From Rosenbergiella australiborealis (GTDB lineage: Bacteria; Pseudomonadota; Gammaproteobacteria; Enterobacterales; Enterobacteriaceae), in contig NZ_JABBFO010000002.1 of assembly GCF_018494035.1 (NCBI RefSeq), positions 124,001 through 188,000 of the forward strand: a stretch of 64,000 bases of DNA. The letters are read 5' to 3'. The notes beneath the pieces were generated by a model, which was not told where the DNA came from, did not search any database, and saw nothing but the letters and a program-made list of their open reading frames with translations. The position numbers and the translations under genes are program-made. Shown here one piece after another: positions 27,963-36,498 of this stretch (its first letter is position 1; each line of letters begins with the position of its first letter).

Positions 27963-28835
27963 ATGAAAAACGATCCCGTGGTATTAAGTTGTCTCCCAGC
28001 ATTCGTCGCGGTGGCCGATGCACAATCCTTTTCAGGTGCCGCTAAAGAGCTTCACCTTAGTGTTAGTGCGGTCAGTCAGGCAATCAAGAAGTTAGAATTA
28101 CGGCTAGGCGTTAAGCTATTCTTAAGAGAGACGCAAGGAGTTAGCCTGACTAAACCCGGGCAGCTATTCGTTGATTACGCACACAAGAGTTTACATACTC
28201 TGAATAGAGGCATTGAACAGTTAAAAGAAAAGGGGAGTAAAATCCGAATTTTTACTCCACCGGGCATTTCTTCTTTATTGCTCAATCAACAACTACTGGA
28301 AGAGTTAAGCTATCATTTCGATAATATTGAGATGGTTTCCGATGAAAAACCCTTTGAAGGAGAGCTGAGTGATTGGGATATTGTCGTTTATTTTCACTCG
28401 CTTGAACATTCACAACCTGGCACACACTATTTGGGCGACGATTTATATTATCCTTTTAGTCTCCCGGATATTGCCGACCGTATAACAACCATTGAAGATT
28501 TGTCACAGTATACGCTGCTTTATAATCAACATGGTCTGGCGCATTGGGATGAGTTTTTCACGATTAATCAGATTTCGATACCCAATCATCGAAAAATGTA
28601 TTATAGCCGGGCATCGCAACTTTTTTCAGCAGTGGAAAGTGGAAAAGGTATTGCTTTTGAATCTTCCCGTATTATTTCCAGTAAATTAGCCAAAGGACAC
28701 TTCAAACTTTGTCAACTAACCGGGTTTCTGCCGGTGATGAAGAAATCGATGTGGTTATATATCAATCCTGAGACACCGATTTACCAGTTCAAAAAAGAGA
28801 TTAAAGAAGAGTTACTGGCGGGGTTGAGCTTTTAG
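27963..28835 (+). CDS. LysR family transcriptional regulator (probable regulator of the SDR-budA pair)
   Basis: 290 residues. Winged HTH at about residues 20-42 (SGAAKELHLSVSAVSQAIKKLE), followed by an effector-binding domain with weaker conservation. Its divergent arrangement to the SDR-budA operon, with a 154-nt shared spacer, is the classic LysR layout and mirrors budR/alsR regulating acetoin genes. It is the last gene before dif. Confidence 0.8.
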   Translation: MKNDPVVLSCLPAFVAVADAQSFSGAAKELHLSVSAVSQAIKKLELRLGVKLFLRETQGVSLTKPGQLFVDYAHKSLHTLNRGIEQLKEKGSKIRIFTPPGISSLLLNQQLLEELSYHFDNIEMVSDEKPFEGELSDWDIVVYFHSLEHSQPGTHYLGDDLYYPFSLPDIADRITTIEDLSQYTLLYNQHGLAHWDEFFTINQISIPNHRKMYYSRASQLFSAVESGKGIAFESSRIISSKLAKGHFKLCQLTGFLPVMKKSMWLYINPETPIYQFKKEIKEELLAGLSF

Positions 28836-28968
28836 TTTTTATCTACCGGAGTTGGCCCAAACTTATCTTTAGCTGAGGGCTGTAACGTCAAATTATTCGT
28901 ACTTTAACCAGCAACATAATCAGACTAAGTCTGCAGGATATTTCAACTATTTTGCGTACCGTCATCTC

Positions 28969-28996
28969 GGTGCGCATAATGTATATTATGTTAAAT
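28969..28996 (+). other. dif: dif chromosome dimer resolution site
   Basis: The 28 bp divide into GGTGCGCATAA (XerC half), TGTATA (central region) and TTATGTTAAAT (XerD half). Each is identical to the E. coli dif site as I know it. XerC/XerD recombine the two chromosome copies here when FtsK delivers them to the septum. The site lies in a non-coding gap, as in other enterobacteria, and marks the replication terminus. Confidence 0.95.
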
Positions 28997-29233
28997 TGAT
29001 AATCAGGTTACTGTAATCTCTACAATGTACAATCTTCTGGCTTATCTCTCACACCGCAATCGGCCTCAAGCCAAATACGCTTAGCCTAAATGACTTACCT
29101 CAATGTGCTAGGTCTACCCTACTCAATCGGTACACCCACTTTGCTACATAACGTTATCGGGTGACTCCAACTGCTTGTACTTAGACGATGTTTTCCCGGC
29201 AGGATGATTATTGCTCTGATGATAGTTCTGAGT

Positions 29234-29278
29234 CGATACTGACAACTGAACAAATTTTATTAGCCACTGTCAGTATCG
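29234..29278. repeat. 11-bp inverted repeat near dif
   Basis: CGATACTGACA at 29234-29244 is exactly complementary in reverse to TGTCAGTATCG at 29268-29278, with a 23-nt AT-rich loop. It lies 240 bp from dif and about 50 nt past the stop of the GT9 gene on the minus strand, but upstream of it in plus coordinates. It could be a terminator for that gene, though no T-run is evident. Confidence 0.4.
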
Positions 29279-29328
29279 CAATATGGTGGTCGATAACCCA
29301 AACCACGTTTATAAAAATAATGCTGACG

Positions 29329-30402
29329 TTATGCGTCACTTCCACTTGTTGACGTTGCAGAAATTCGCTTTATTAAGCGCGATAATTTCTCAGTGAATTC
29401 ATTGTGATTAATCTCACTGACTTGTCTACCCACCACCACAATTTCTGCAATATTTTCCATCGGTGGCCAACGCGTTTTAAAATCTGTGTAGACCGCCAAT
29501 ACAGGCGTGCGATAAGCGCTGGCCATATGTACGATTGACGTATCTGGGGAAATCGTTAGGTACGCATCCTTGATCACCGCCGCCGTACGTAAAATTGAAG
29601 GGTCTAGGCTTAACCGATAAACATTTTCGCTTTCTGCCACCAGCTGACACATCTGATCCATTTTTTTTGGACTATGCACAATGACTATCGGTAATGCTGT
29701 CACCTGCTGAATCAGTGTGATTAATTGTCTAGCGCTCTCGAGCGAAAAGGTTCTGTTCGCGATGCTACCTTCTAAATTAAGTGCAATATAAGCGCCTAAC
29801 CCCTGTAACTGCTCACCAACTTCCTGCAGGGTATTAGTAGCTAAAGGCAATTCAAAACAAGCATTTACCACTGGGAAGCCAGCATCTCGCATCAAAATTG
29901 ACCAGGTCATCGGCACTGGCGCACGAAACTTTTGGTCCATCCGTGACGCCACACGACATACCGGCGAAAAACAGTTTAGCGTTAAGCCGACGGCTTGCAG
30001 ATTGGCCTTTGCCCGTAATGTTTTGACAAACAGGAGCGTTTTAATGTTTTTCTTACGCATAGCCTCAATACAGAGATCGGGAACACCGTGTTCCTGACGG
30101 ATCTTATGAGCCAGTGAGGTGATTTCTTGATAAGTAGCGATATCCTGAAATTGGCTAGTAATAACGGTCAGTCGCGTGTTCTCTAGCACTAATGCTTGAA
30201 AAACTGGGCTATTAATCGTTGAAGCAACAATAATTAAATGGCCAATTTGCTGCTTTTCCAGTGAGCGGATCAGCGGAAAAGTTGCCATAGCATCACCAAT
30301 TTGATCCGGAATATGCAGTACCACGAGATTGACGTTCTGCGCGTCTAAAGGCTGAGTCTTATAATCAAATATTCGTAATGCTAAACTTATGAGTCTGGAC
30401 AT
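29329..30402 (-). CDS. Glycosyltransferase family 9 (heptosyltransferase-like)
   Basis: 357 residues with the GT-B layout of LPS heptosyltransferases. N-terminal HIPDQIGDAMATFPLIRSL (the GD..a.P.l..L motif), and C-terminal ISPDTSIVHMASAYRTPVLAVYT, the nucleotide-sugar site with the D..hlA.a...P.lalfg pattern. It probably transfers a heptose or related sugar to LPS core or a glycan. It stands alone here, away from any waa cluster, so the acceptor is unknown. Confidence 0.8.
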   Translation of the reverse strand: MSRLISLALRIFDYKTQPLDAQNVNLVVLHIPDQIGDAMATFPLIRSLEKQQIGHLIIVASTINSPVFQALVLENTRLTVITSQFQDIATYQEITSLAHKIRQEHGVPDLCIEAMRKKNIKTLLFVKTLRAKANLQAVGLTLNCFSPVCRVASRMDQKFRAPVPMTWSILMRDAGFPVVNACFELPLATNTLQEVGEQLQGLGAYIALNLEGSIANRTFSLESARQLITLIQQVTALPIVIVHSPKKMDQMCQLVAESENVYRLSLDPSILRTAAVIKDAYLTISPDTSIVHMASAYRTPVLAVYTDFKTRWPPMENIAEIVVVGRQVSEINHNEFTEKLSRLIKRISATSTSGSDA

Positions 30403-30561
30403 TTATTATATTACCGCGCTATATCAATTATATTTTTAGTGTAATAAGTATATAGCTGACCGTGATAACAATAAAATGTTCAATTATTAAGAAACTACCT
30501 TTCTGGTAAGTGTTTACTCAGTGTTTGGCTTTCAAGGTGAAAAACCCGATTGAATCAGTCA

Positions 30562-30569
30562 CCCTTCCC
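30562..30569 (-). other. KOPS-type FtsK orienting octamer
   Basis: CCCTTCCC on the plus strand is GGGAAGGG on the minus strand, matching GGGNAGGG. It lies 1.6 kb right of dif and points towards dif, as FtsK translocation polarity requires. It is a single octamer, so chance is possible. Confidence 0.4.
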
Positions 30570-30574
30570 TCCCC

Positions 30575-31207
30575 TTAATCAGGTAAAAGCCCCTGTAAAA
30601 TTATTCTCTGCAAATTATCAAAAGTTTGTTGGAAGAAATGGGGATCATTAAGTGTACAGCCACTGATCGCGGCAATCTGTACGCCAAAATCGGCATAATG
30701 CTGAGTGGTTGCCCAGAGGATAAATAATAGATGCATCGGCTCTATGGGTGCGAGTTGTCCGGCGGCTATCCAATCACGGATAATAGCTGATTTATCATCC
30801 ACTAACTGTTTTAAACTACTACTCAATGTTTGGTTTAATAATGGTGCGCCTTGCAACATCTCAAGACAGAAAAGTTTTGAGGCTTGTGGGTAGTCTCTCG
30901 ACACGGTCAGCTTAAGATAAATATATTGTTCTATGGCTACCTTGGCGTGTTGATCCGCTTCAAAAGCCTTGAGAGGTGCGAGCCACAGATCAAGAATATC
31001 TTCGAGTACCGCAATATACAGTGCCTCTTTAGACGGAAAGTAATACAGAAGATTAGTTTTGGAAATATCAGCCAATTCGGCAACACGATCTAATGATGTT
31101 CCATGCAAACCAAATTGTGAAAATATCTCTAATGCTGCACTCATAATAGTACGGCGCTTTTTGGTCGCCGCTCTTGTGCGCCGAGTCGTCGTGTTAGCGT
31201 TACTCAC
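30575..31207 (-). CDS. rutR: TetR family pyrimidine utilisation regulator RutR
   Basis: 210 residues (E. coli 212). HTH residues about 30-50 (TSLDRVAELADISKTNLLYYFPSKEALY) and a ligand domain with the conserved KLTVSRDYPQASKLFCLEMLQGAPLL stretch. RutR represses rutABCDEFG and is released by uracil; it also controls carAB and glutamate genes. Divergent from rutA with a RutR-box-like site between them. Confidence 0.95.
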   Translation of the reverse strand: MSNANTTTRRTRAATKKRRTIMSAALEIFSQFGLHGTSLDRVAELADISKTNLLYYFPSKEALYIAVLEDILDLWLAPLKAFEADQHAKVAIEQYIYLKLTVSRDYPQASKLFCLEMLQGAPLLNQTLSSSLKQLVDDKSAIIRDWIAAGQLAPIEPMHLLFILWATTQHYADFGVQIAAISGCTLNDPHFFQQTFDNLQRIILQGLLPD

Positions 31208-31309
31208 CCTATTCTCCTCTCTGCTGTTCTAAACATTATGACAAACAACCGCTTAAACGACTAGTGCACTGCTAATGACCAGCACTGCTCACTGATTGAG
31301 CAATATTAT

Positions 31310-31325
31310 CGAACCAATTGGTCAA
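31310..31325. promoter_or_regulatory. RutR operator
   Basis: The right arm TGGTCAA is perfect and the left arm is CGAACCA, with AT between, against the RutR palindrome TTGACCA-NN-TGGTCAA (13 of 16 positions overall). Located in the rutR-rutA spacer, upstream of the rutA sigma-54 promoter. Confidence 0.6.
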
Positions 31326-31394
31326 AAATGGACTGTTTGCTCAAATATATCCATTAATAAACTTTAAGTCATTGATCAATAGTTGTTAGTAAAG

Positions 31395-31411
31395 TTGGCA
31401 TTCAGCTTGCA
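31395..31411 (+). promoter_or_regulatory. Sigma-54 promoter of rutABCD
   Basis: TTGGCAT-TCAGC-TTGCA with exact GG-N10-GC spacing. The predicted start near 31422 lies downstream of an in-frame ATG at 31421, which helps exclude that ATG as the rutA start. The E. coli rut operon is known to be NtrC/sigma-54 dependent. A TGGTGC-GTT-GCACCA hairpin (31456-31470) follows in the leader. Confidence 0.7.
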
Positions 31412-31492
31412 ACCGTCTAAATGGTTTTAGCGATTGAGCTTCAATCATCGCTATCTGGTGCGTTGCACCACACTATCGCGAGAGGTGGCAAA

Positions 31493-32593
31493 ATGAAAAT
31501 CGGTGTATTTATTCCTATTGGTAACAACGGTTGGCTTATTTCAGAAAACGCGCCGCAATATAAACCAACCTTTGAGCTAAATAAAACTATCGTCCAGCGT
31601 GCGGAACACTATCAGTTTGATTTCGCCTTATCGATGATCAAGCTCCGTGGGTTTGGTGGGAAAACAGAATTCTGGGATCATAACTTAGAGTCTTTCACCT
31701 TAATGGCCGGCTTGGCAGCAGTCACCGAAAAAATAAAACTCTATGCTACCGCGGCAACATTAGTGATGCCACCAGCGATTATCGCGAGGATGGCTGCCAC
31801 CATCGATTCCATTTCTCAAGGCAGATTTGGCGTTAATCTTGTCACAGGCTGGCAAAAACCCGAATACTCACAGATGGGGTTATGGCCGGGTGATGACTAC
31901 TTTTCTCAACGCTATGCCTACTTAACGGAATACGTCTCGGTACTTCGTGATTTGTGGGGGAGCGGCTGTAGTCATCATCAAGGCCAGTATTTTCATATGG
32001 ATGATTGCCGTGTCAGCCCACAACCGATGGCGAAAATGGACGTTATTTGTGCTGGGCAAAGTGATGCGGGTCTTGCCTTTTCAGCGGCCCATGCCGATTA
32101 CAACTTCTGTTTTGGTAAAGGGATTAATACGCCCTGTGCGTTTAAGGGTACCGTCGAGCGAATGAATGATGCCGCAAACAAAACCGGCCGTGACGTCCCC
32201 TCCTTTGTTCTCTTTATGATTATTGCCGATGAGACGGAAGCGGCTGCCCGAGCAAAGTGGGAGCATTATAAAGCAGGTGCCGATGAAGCGGCATTAAGTT
32301 GGTTAACTGAACAAACTCAGCAAGATAAGCGTGCAGATACGACCACTAATGTACGGCAAATGGCTGATCCGACATCAGCCGTTAATATTAATATGGGCAC
32401 ATTAATCGGATCTTATGCACAAATCGCTGCGATGTTAGATGAGATTGCCACCGTGCCGGGAACCGGGGGCGTATTATTGACTTTTGATGACTTTGTACGA
32501 GGCATTGAACAATTTGGACAGTTTATTCAACCACTGATGCTGACGCGTCAACATATCTATCCCGAAGAAACCACTGATAAAGAGGTTGCATAA
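31493..32593 (+). CDS. rutA: Pyrimidine monooxygenase RutA
   Basis: 366 residues from the ATG preceded by GAGAGGTGG, a start supported by the position of the sigma-54 promoter. Luciferase-like flavin monooxygenase fold, very close to E. coli RutA ([29 protein letters not shown] block, [11 protein letters not shown]). Using FMNH2 and O2 it opens the uracil ring to ureidoacrylate. It normally depends on reduced flavin from RutF, which is absent here. Its stop overlaps the rutB start (TAATG). Confidence 0.96.
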   Translation: MKIGVFIPIGNNGWLISENAPQYKPTFELNKTIVQRAEHYQFDFALSMIKLRGFGGKTEFWDHNLESFTLMAGLAAVTEKIKLYATAATLVMPPAIIARMAATIDSISQGRFGVNLVTGWQKPEYSQMGLWPGDDYFSQRYAYLTEYVSVLRDLWGSGCSHHQGQYFHMDDCRVSPQPMAKMDVICAGQSDAGLAFSAAHADYNFCFGKGINTPCAFKGTVERMNDAANKTGRDVPSFVLFMIIADETEAAARAKWEHYKAGADEAALSWLTEQTQQDKRADTTTNVRQMADPTSAVNINMGTLIGSYAQIAAMLDEIATVPGTGGVLLTFDDFVRGIEQFGQFIQPLMLTRQHIYPEETTDKEVA

Positions 32594-33345
32594 TGAAATA
32601 TTCTGATACCCCGATTGTCCGCCGTGCCAATACCGTAACAGACGATGAGCTACTGGTAAAAGCGAAGCCTGAAGCGTTGGCGCTGCCCAGCGAGCAAACC
32701 GCATTGATCGTGATTGATATGCAAAATGCCTACGCAACAGCCGGAGGTTATTTAGATTTAGCTGGGTTCGATGTATCACATACCGGCCCTGTCATTGAGC
32801 AGATTAAACGGGCCATAGCCGCTGCGCGTAAAGCAAATATTAAGGTGATCTTCTTTCAAAATGGCTGGGATAGTCACTATGTAGAAGCCGGTGGCCCCGG
32901 TTCCCCTAACTTTCATAAATCAAATGCGCTCAAAACGATGCGTAAGCAACCAGAATTACAAGGGAAACTCTTGGCTAAGGGAGAATGGGACTATGCATTG
33001 GTCGATGAGCTTACGCCACAGCCGGGAGACATCGTATTAAGCAAACCGCGTTACAGTGGTTTTTTTAATACACAATTGGACAGTCTATTACGTAGCTATG
33101 GCATACATCATTTAATCTTCACCGGTATCGCAACCAACGTCTGTGTTGAGTCGACGCTCAGGGACAGTTTCTTCTTAGAATATTTCAGTGTAGTGCTTGA
33201 GGATGCGACCCATCAAGCAGGCCCTCCCTATGCACAACAGGCGGCACTCTACAATATTGAAACCTTCTTCGGCTGGGTATCGACCGTTGATCACTTTTGC
33301 CAAGCAGTGGCTAACCGTTATTCCCCTTTAGAAAAAAGTGCCTAG
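32593..33345 (+). CDS. rutB: Ureidoacrylate amidohydrolase RutB
   Basis: 250 residues, isochorismatase-like cysteine hydrolase. Catalytic Asp in [11 protein letters not shown] (about residue 39), a middle Lys in [10 protein letters not shown] and nucleophile Cys in [12 protein letters not shown] (about residue 181). It hydrolyses ureidoacrylate to aminoacrylate, ammonia and CO2, releasing the first nitrogen of uracil. Starts within the rutA stop and is followed by rutC with a 10-nt gap. Confidence 0.95.
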   Translation: MKYSDTPIVRRANTVTDDELLVKAKPEALALPSEQTALIVIDMQNAYATAGGYLDLAGFDVSHTGPVIEQIKRAIAAARKANIKVIFFQNGWDSHYVEAGGPGSPNFHKSNALKTMRKQPELQGKLLAKGEWDYALVDELTPQPGDIVLSKPRYSGFFNTQLDSLLRSYGIHHLIFTGIATNVCVESTLRDSFFLEYFSVVLEDATHQAGPPYAQQAALYNIETFFGWVSTVDHFCQAVANRYSPLEKSA

Positions 33346-33355
33346 GAGCGGAACT

Positions 33356-33745
33356 ATGCCTAAACAAATTATTACTTTACCCAATGCCTCAACGCCCATC
33401 GCTCCTTTTGTGCCCGGTACACTGGCTGATGGTGTTGTCTACGTTTCCGGCACGTTACCCTTTGATAGTAATAATGATGTCGTTTACCCCGGTGATGCAG
33501 CGGCACAGACTCGACATGTCTTAACCCTTATTCAGCAGGTAATTGAAACTGCCGGAGGCAGTTTAGAAGATGTCACTTTTAACTCAATTTTTCTTACCGA
33601 TTGGGCTAACTACGCAGCAATTAACCAAGTTTATGCTGAATTTTTTCCGGGAGAAAAACCCGCCCGCTATTGTATTCAGTGTGGCTTAGTCAAACCTGAT
33701 GCTTTGGTAGAAATTGCTAGCATTGCCCATATTGGCTGTAAATAG
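33356..33745 (+). CDS. rutC: 3-aminoacrylate deaminase RutC
   Basis: 129 residues from MPKQIITLP, preceded by TAGGAGCG; this agrees with the E. coli start. RidA/YjgF fold with the conserved arginine in [20 protein letters not shown]. It deaminates 3-aminoacrylate to malonic semialdehyde and the second ammonia. Third gene of the rut operon. Confidence 0.94.
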   Translation: MPKQIITLPNASTPIAPFVPGTLADGVVYVSGTLPFDSNNDVVYPGDAAAQTRHVLTLIQQVIETAGGSLEDVTFNSIFLTDWANYAAINQVYAEFFPGEKPARYCIQCGLVKPDALVEIASIAHIGCK

Positions 33746-33760
33746 AGCTAAGGAGTGATC

Positions 33761-34576
33761 ATGATTTCTACACTGGCTTACCGCATTAGTGGGCGTACTG
33801 ATACTCAAGCGCCAACTGTTTTACTTTCATCGGGATTAGGTGGTGTGGGTAGTTTTTGGCACCCTCAACTCGCTATACTAGAATCCCAATATCGTGTGAT
33901 TGTCTATGATCAACGAGGAACCGGCGGCAGCGCGTGTCAGCTCGATGAGGGATATTCGATGGCGGATATGGCACGAGAGGTCATTGAAATACTTGACGAT
34001 CTTAGCATCGAACAATGTCACTTTATCGGCCATGCCTTAGGCGGCATGATTGGCCTTACTTTGGCCACTCTCGCACCTCATCGTCTCAGTAGTTTAGCCA
34101 TTATCAATGGATGGGTAACTTTAGACAGCCATACTCGACGTTGTTTTGAGGTACGTCTCCAGCTTCTTACCTTAAGTGAACACGCCTATTTACAGGCACA
34201 GCCGCTATTCCTTTATCCTGCCGATTGGTTATCTCGCCATGCAGACGACATTGCAGATGAAGAAAATAGTCAGCGCGAACATTTTCAAGGGCGGCATAAC
34301 CTACAATGTCGATTATCTGCCTTGATGAAGACTGACCTTACTGACACTTTATCCTCTATCAAACATCCCTGTTTAGTGCTCTGCGCCCGGGACGATTTAC
34401 TGGTTCCTTGGTTTTGTTCTCAAACGTTAGCCGCTGGACTGCCCCACAGCCAGTACCAAGAAGTTAGCTATGGAGGCCATGCAATGTGTCGCAGCGATCC
34501 TCAACCCTTTAATACTATCATTACCACTTGGCTTGATTCAGTGACAACGTCACAGAAGCAAGCCATGACTGTTTAA
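33761..34576 (+). CDS. rutD: Alpha/beta hydrolase RutD
   Basis: 271 residues from the ATG 5 nt after AGGAG. Alpha/beta-hydrolase fold with oxyanion region SSGLGGVGSFW, an HALGG elbow in which the nucleophile position is Ala (as in E. coli RutD, GHALG), and a late His in GGHAM. RutD speeds aminoacrylate removal in vivo, though a strict catalytic role is disputed. Last rut gene here: rutE, rutF and rutG do not follow. An exact matS site lies near its 3' end. Convergent with yneE. Confidence 0.9.
   Translation: MISTLAYRISGRTDTQAPTVLLSSGLGGVGSFWHPQLAILESQYRVIVYDQRGTGGSACQLDEGYSMADMAREVIEILDDLSIEQCHFIGHALGGMIGLTLATLAPHRLSSLAIINGWVTLDSHTRRCFEVRLQLLTLSEHAYLQAQPLFLYPADWLSRHADDIADEENSQREHFQGRHNLQCRLSALMKTDLTDTLSSIKHPCLVLCARDDLLVPWFCSQTLAAGLPHSQYQEVSYGGHAMCRSDPQPFNTIITTWLDSVTTSQKQAMTV
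34541..34553. promoter_or_regulatory. matS site (MatP binding), exact consensus
   Basis: GTGACAACGTCAC matches GTGACRNYGTCAC at every position. It lies inside the 3' end of rutD, 5.5 kb right of dif. Confidence 0.75.
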
Positions 34577-34577
34577 G

Positions 34578-35492
34578 CTAGGTTAAATTATAGTGACGAT
34601 CGACACTGAGTAATGGGGGTAACGGTGCTTGATCAGTCATCTCGAGGAGATTGCGCTCAATGCCCGTACAAATAGCATTGAGTGCAAGATTATTAGCGCT
34701 TTCACCAAATGGATGTTCCATCTCTTCGGCGACAGCTTCCCACGATAAAAAAGTATATGAGATAAAGACTGACACAAAAGGCGTAAACCACTGTAAGTCG
34801 ACGACCAGTGCTAAAGGCAATAGTGTACAAAAAAGATAGAGTGTGCGTTGCAATATCAATGAATAAGCAAAAGGCACCGGTGTGTTAGCAATGCGCTCAC
34901 ATCCACCAAGACAGCGCGAAAGTTCGTTAAGATTGTCATCAATATTGCGGTAGTTAAGTTCAGATATGCGCCCCTCGCGTAACAGGTTTGCATAAAACAG
35001 CCCAATCTTGACCAGCAGTCCATTGGCCAAGGCATGGTGAGATGATAATGATTCTGCCTCTTTTTCCCCTAGCAAGCGCTGTAAGTCATGCTTAGCCGGT
35101 GTTCCCCGTAAGCTATGGTTCAAACTCCATGCAAAAGCGATTAAATAATTTGCTGCTAATTTTGCGCTCTGTGTAGCATCGACGGCACAAAGAGTTTGAC
35201 GAATCAAGCTTCGACTCGTAATCATCACCGAGCCCCATATTTTTCTTGCCTCAATATAGCGGCTGTAACTCGCATTATTGCGAAAACCAAGGAAAATGGC
35301 GACAGCGATCCCTAATAAACTAAAGGGTGGTAATGTCAGATGGCTATTAAGTTGTTTTAACCAAGGCGATATAGTTAGCGCAAATAAGGACATTCCCAAA
35401 TTTAAAAGTAAACGTACTATAATTTGGGGCAGCACAGATCCATGCCAAGTAAAAAGTCGAGCAAACCAGTGCTGGTGAGAGCGAATAATCAT
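34578..35492 (-). CDS. yneE: Bestrophin-like (UPF0187) membrane channel YneE
   Basis: 304 residues, same length as E. coli YneE. Bestrophin family: four membrane helices, the IFLGFRNNASYSRYIEARKIWG segment and PFAYSLILQRTLYLFCTLLPLALV, ending DRHYNLT as in YneE. Bacterial bestrophins form pentameric ion channels, cation-selective in the characterised Klebsiella homologue. The stop is 1 nt from that of rutD, so the two transcripts converge without an intervening terminator. Confidence 0.92.
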   Translation of the reverse strand: MIIRSHQHWFARLFTWHGSVLPQIIVRLLLNLGMSLFALTISPWLKQLNSHLTLPPFSLLGIAVAIFLGFRNNASYSRYIEARKIWGSVMITSRSLIRQTLCAVDATQSAKLAANYLIAFAWSLNHSLRGTPAKHDLQRLLGEKEAESLSSHHALANGLLVKIGLFYANLLREGRISELNYRNIDDNLNELSRCLGGCERIANTPVPFAYSLILQRTLYLFCTLLPLALVVDLQWFTPFVSVFISYTFLSWEAVAEEMEHPFGESANNLALNAICTGIERNLLEMTDQAPLPPLLSVDRHYNLT

Positions 35493-35580
35493 TGTGTTAT
35501 CTCTGATATCTAAACGTTATGGAGTCGGCCGAATAGCGTTTTTTGTCATAGGTTAATAGCTTAGCTGATGGAGTACCGGT

Positions 35581-36498
35581 ATGAAATCGAAAGATCTAGC
35601 AAAGTTTCTCGCGGAAAGTTATGGGCTACAATTTTTGACACCCGTGGCATCGACTACCAAAGATGATGATGAAATTTGCGCTATTCGTACTCCTCATGGC
35701 ACGTTCTCACATTTTGACGATTTTCGAGAAACCTTAACGTCGGACAGGCAATCCCCCTTCTCCGACCAAGTCATTTTTAAGTTAGTGACCAAGGGTGAAA
35801 TTCATATTGCTAATCGTTACGGAGAAATTTTATTACCTCATGGCTCTTTATCCTTAATGCCGTGGCATAGCCAATTTGAAGAGGTATTTAGTGTGCCAAC
35901 ATCGCTATATGTTATTGGCTGCGATCGTCGTCTCGCTGAACGTGTCATCCCGATGACCCATCAGTATGGTGGATACTCAACACAATTGGATACCGAGGAT
36001 TTCAATTATTTAACCGCGCTTATTGATAACCATGTTACCAAAGCAGGGAAAATTACACCGATGATGGCAACACTTGGCAGTGAAATGATCATTGCGTCAC
36101 TCAGTGAAGTATTGCTTAACAGCGAAACGATAACACGTACAAAGAAAGCCTCAAAGCGGCGAAATATTCTTGCGATAAAAGATTTTATCCGTCATCACCT
36201 ACAGGATAGTGGATTAACCTCTCAAATGATTGCTGACCATACACGACTATCAGTCAATTATATGAACCGCCTCTTGGCAGAGGATGGACTGTCATTAATG
36301 AAGCTCGTTTGGCAAATGCGTTTAGAAGAGTCCTGTCGATTATTACAAAAACCATTAGCAAATAGTCTGCAACTGGCTGAAGTTGCTTGGCAATGTGGCT
36401 TTAATAGCCAATCACATTTTTCACAAGCCTTTCGCCGACAATATGGGATGACACCGAAACAGATGCGAGTGTTGTACTCGCATCCATCAACGACTTAG
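35581..36498 (+). CDS. AraC/XylS family transcriptional regulator
   Basis: 305 residues. The N-terminal region (about 1-170) resembles the AraC-binding domain of FeaR/BenR/XylS-type activators; the C-terminal double HTH (about 195-300) includes FNSQSHFSQAFRRQYGMTPKQMR. The adjacent ALDH, outer-membrane protein and GMC dehydrogenase are the likely targets, so it may respond to an aromatic alcohol, aldehyde or acid. Its 3' end overlaps the ALDH 3' end by 4 nt on the opposite strand. Effector unknown. Confidence 0.8.
   Translation: MKSKDLAKFLAESYGLQFLTPVASTTKDDDEICAIRTPHGTFSHFDDFRETLTSDRQSPFSDQVIFKLVTKGEIHIANRYGEILLPHGSLSLMPWHSQFEEVFSVPTSLYVIGCDRRLAERVIPMTHQYGGYSTQLDTEDFNYLTALIDNHVTKAGKITPMMATLGSEMIIASLSEVLLNSETITRTKKASKRRNILAIKDFIRHHLQDSGLTSQMIADHTRLSVNYMNRLLAEDGLSLMKLVWQMRLEESCRLLQKPLANSLQLAEVAWQCGFNSQSHFSQAFRRQYGMTPKQMRVLYSHPSTT

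Larger units (their letters stand above)
28836..29328. other. Non-coding terminus region around dif
   Basis: 493 bp without a plausible gene on either strand. It contains the dif site (28969-28996) and an 11-bp inverted repeat (29234-29278). I see no transposase remnant or other coding trace. Confidence 0.6.

Noticed and set aside
31421..31423. Upstream in-frame ATG as the rutA start
   Set aside because: It coincides with the predicted transcription start of the sigma-54 promoter and lacks a ribosome site; 31493 has GAGAGGTGG.
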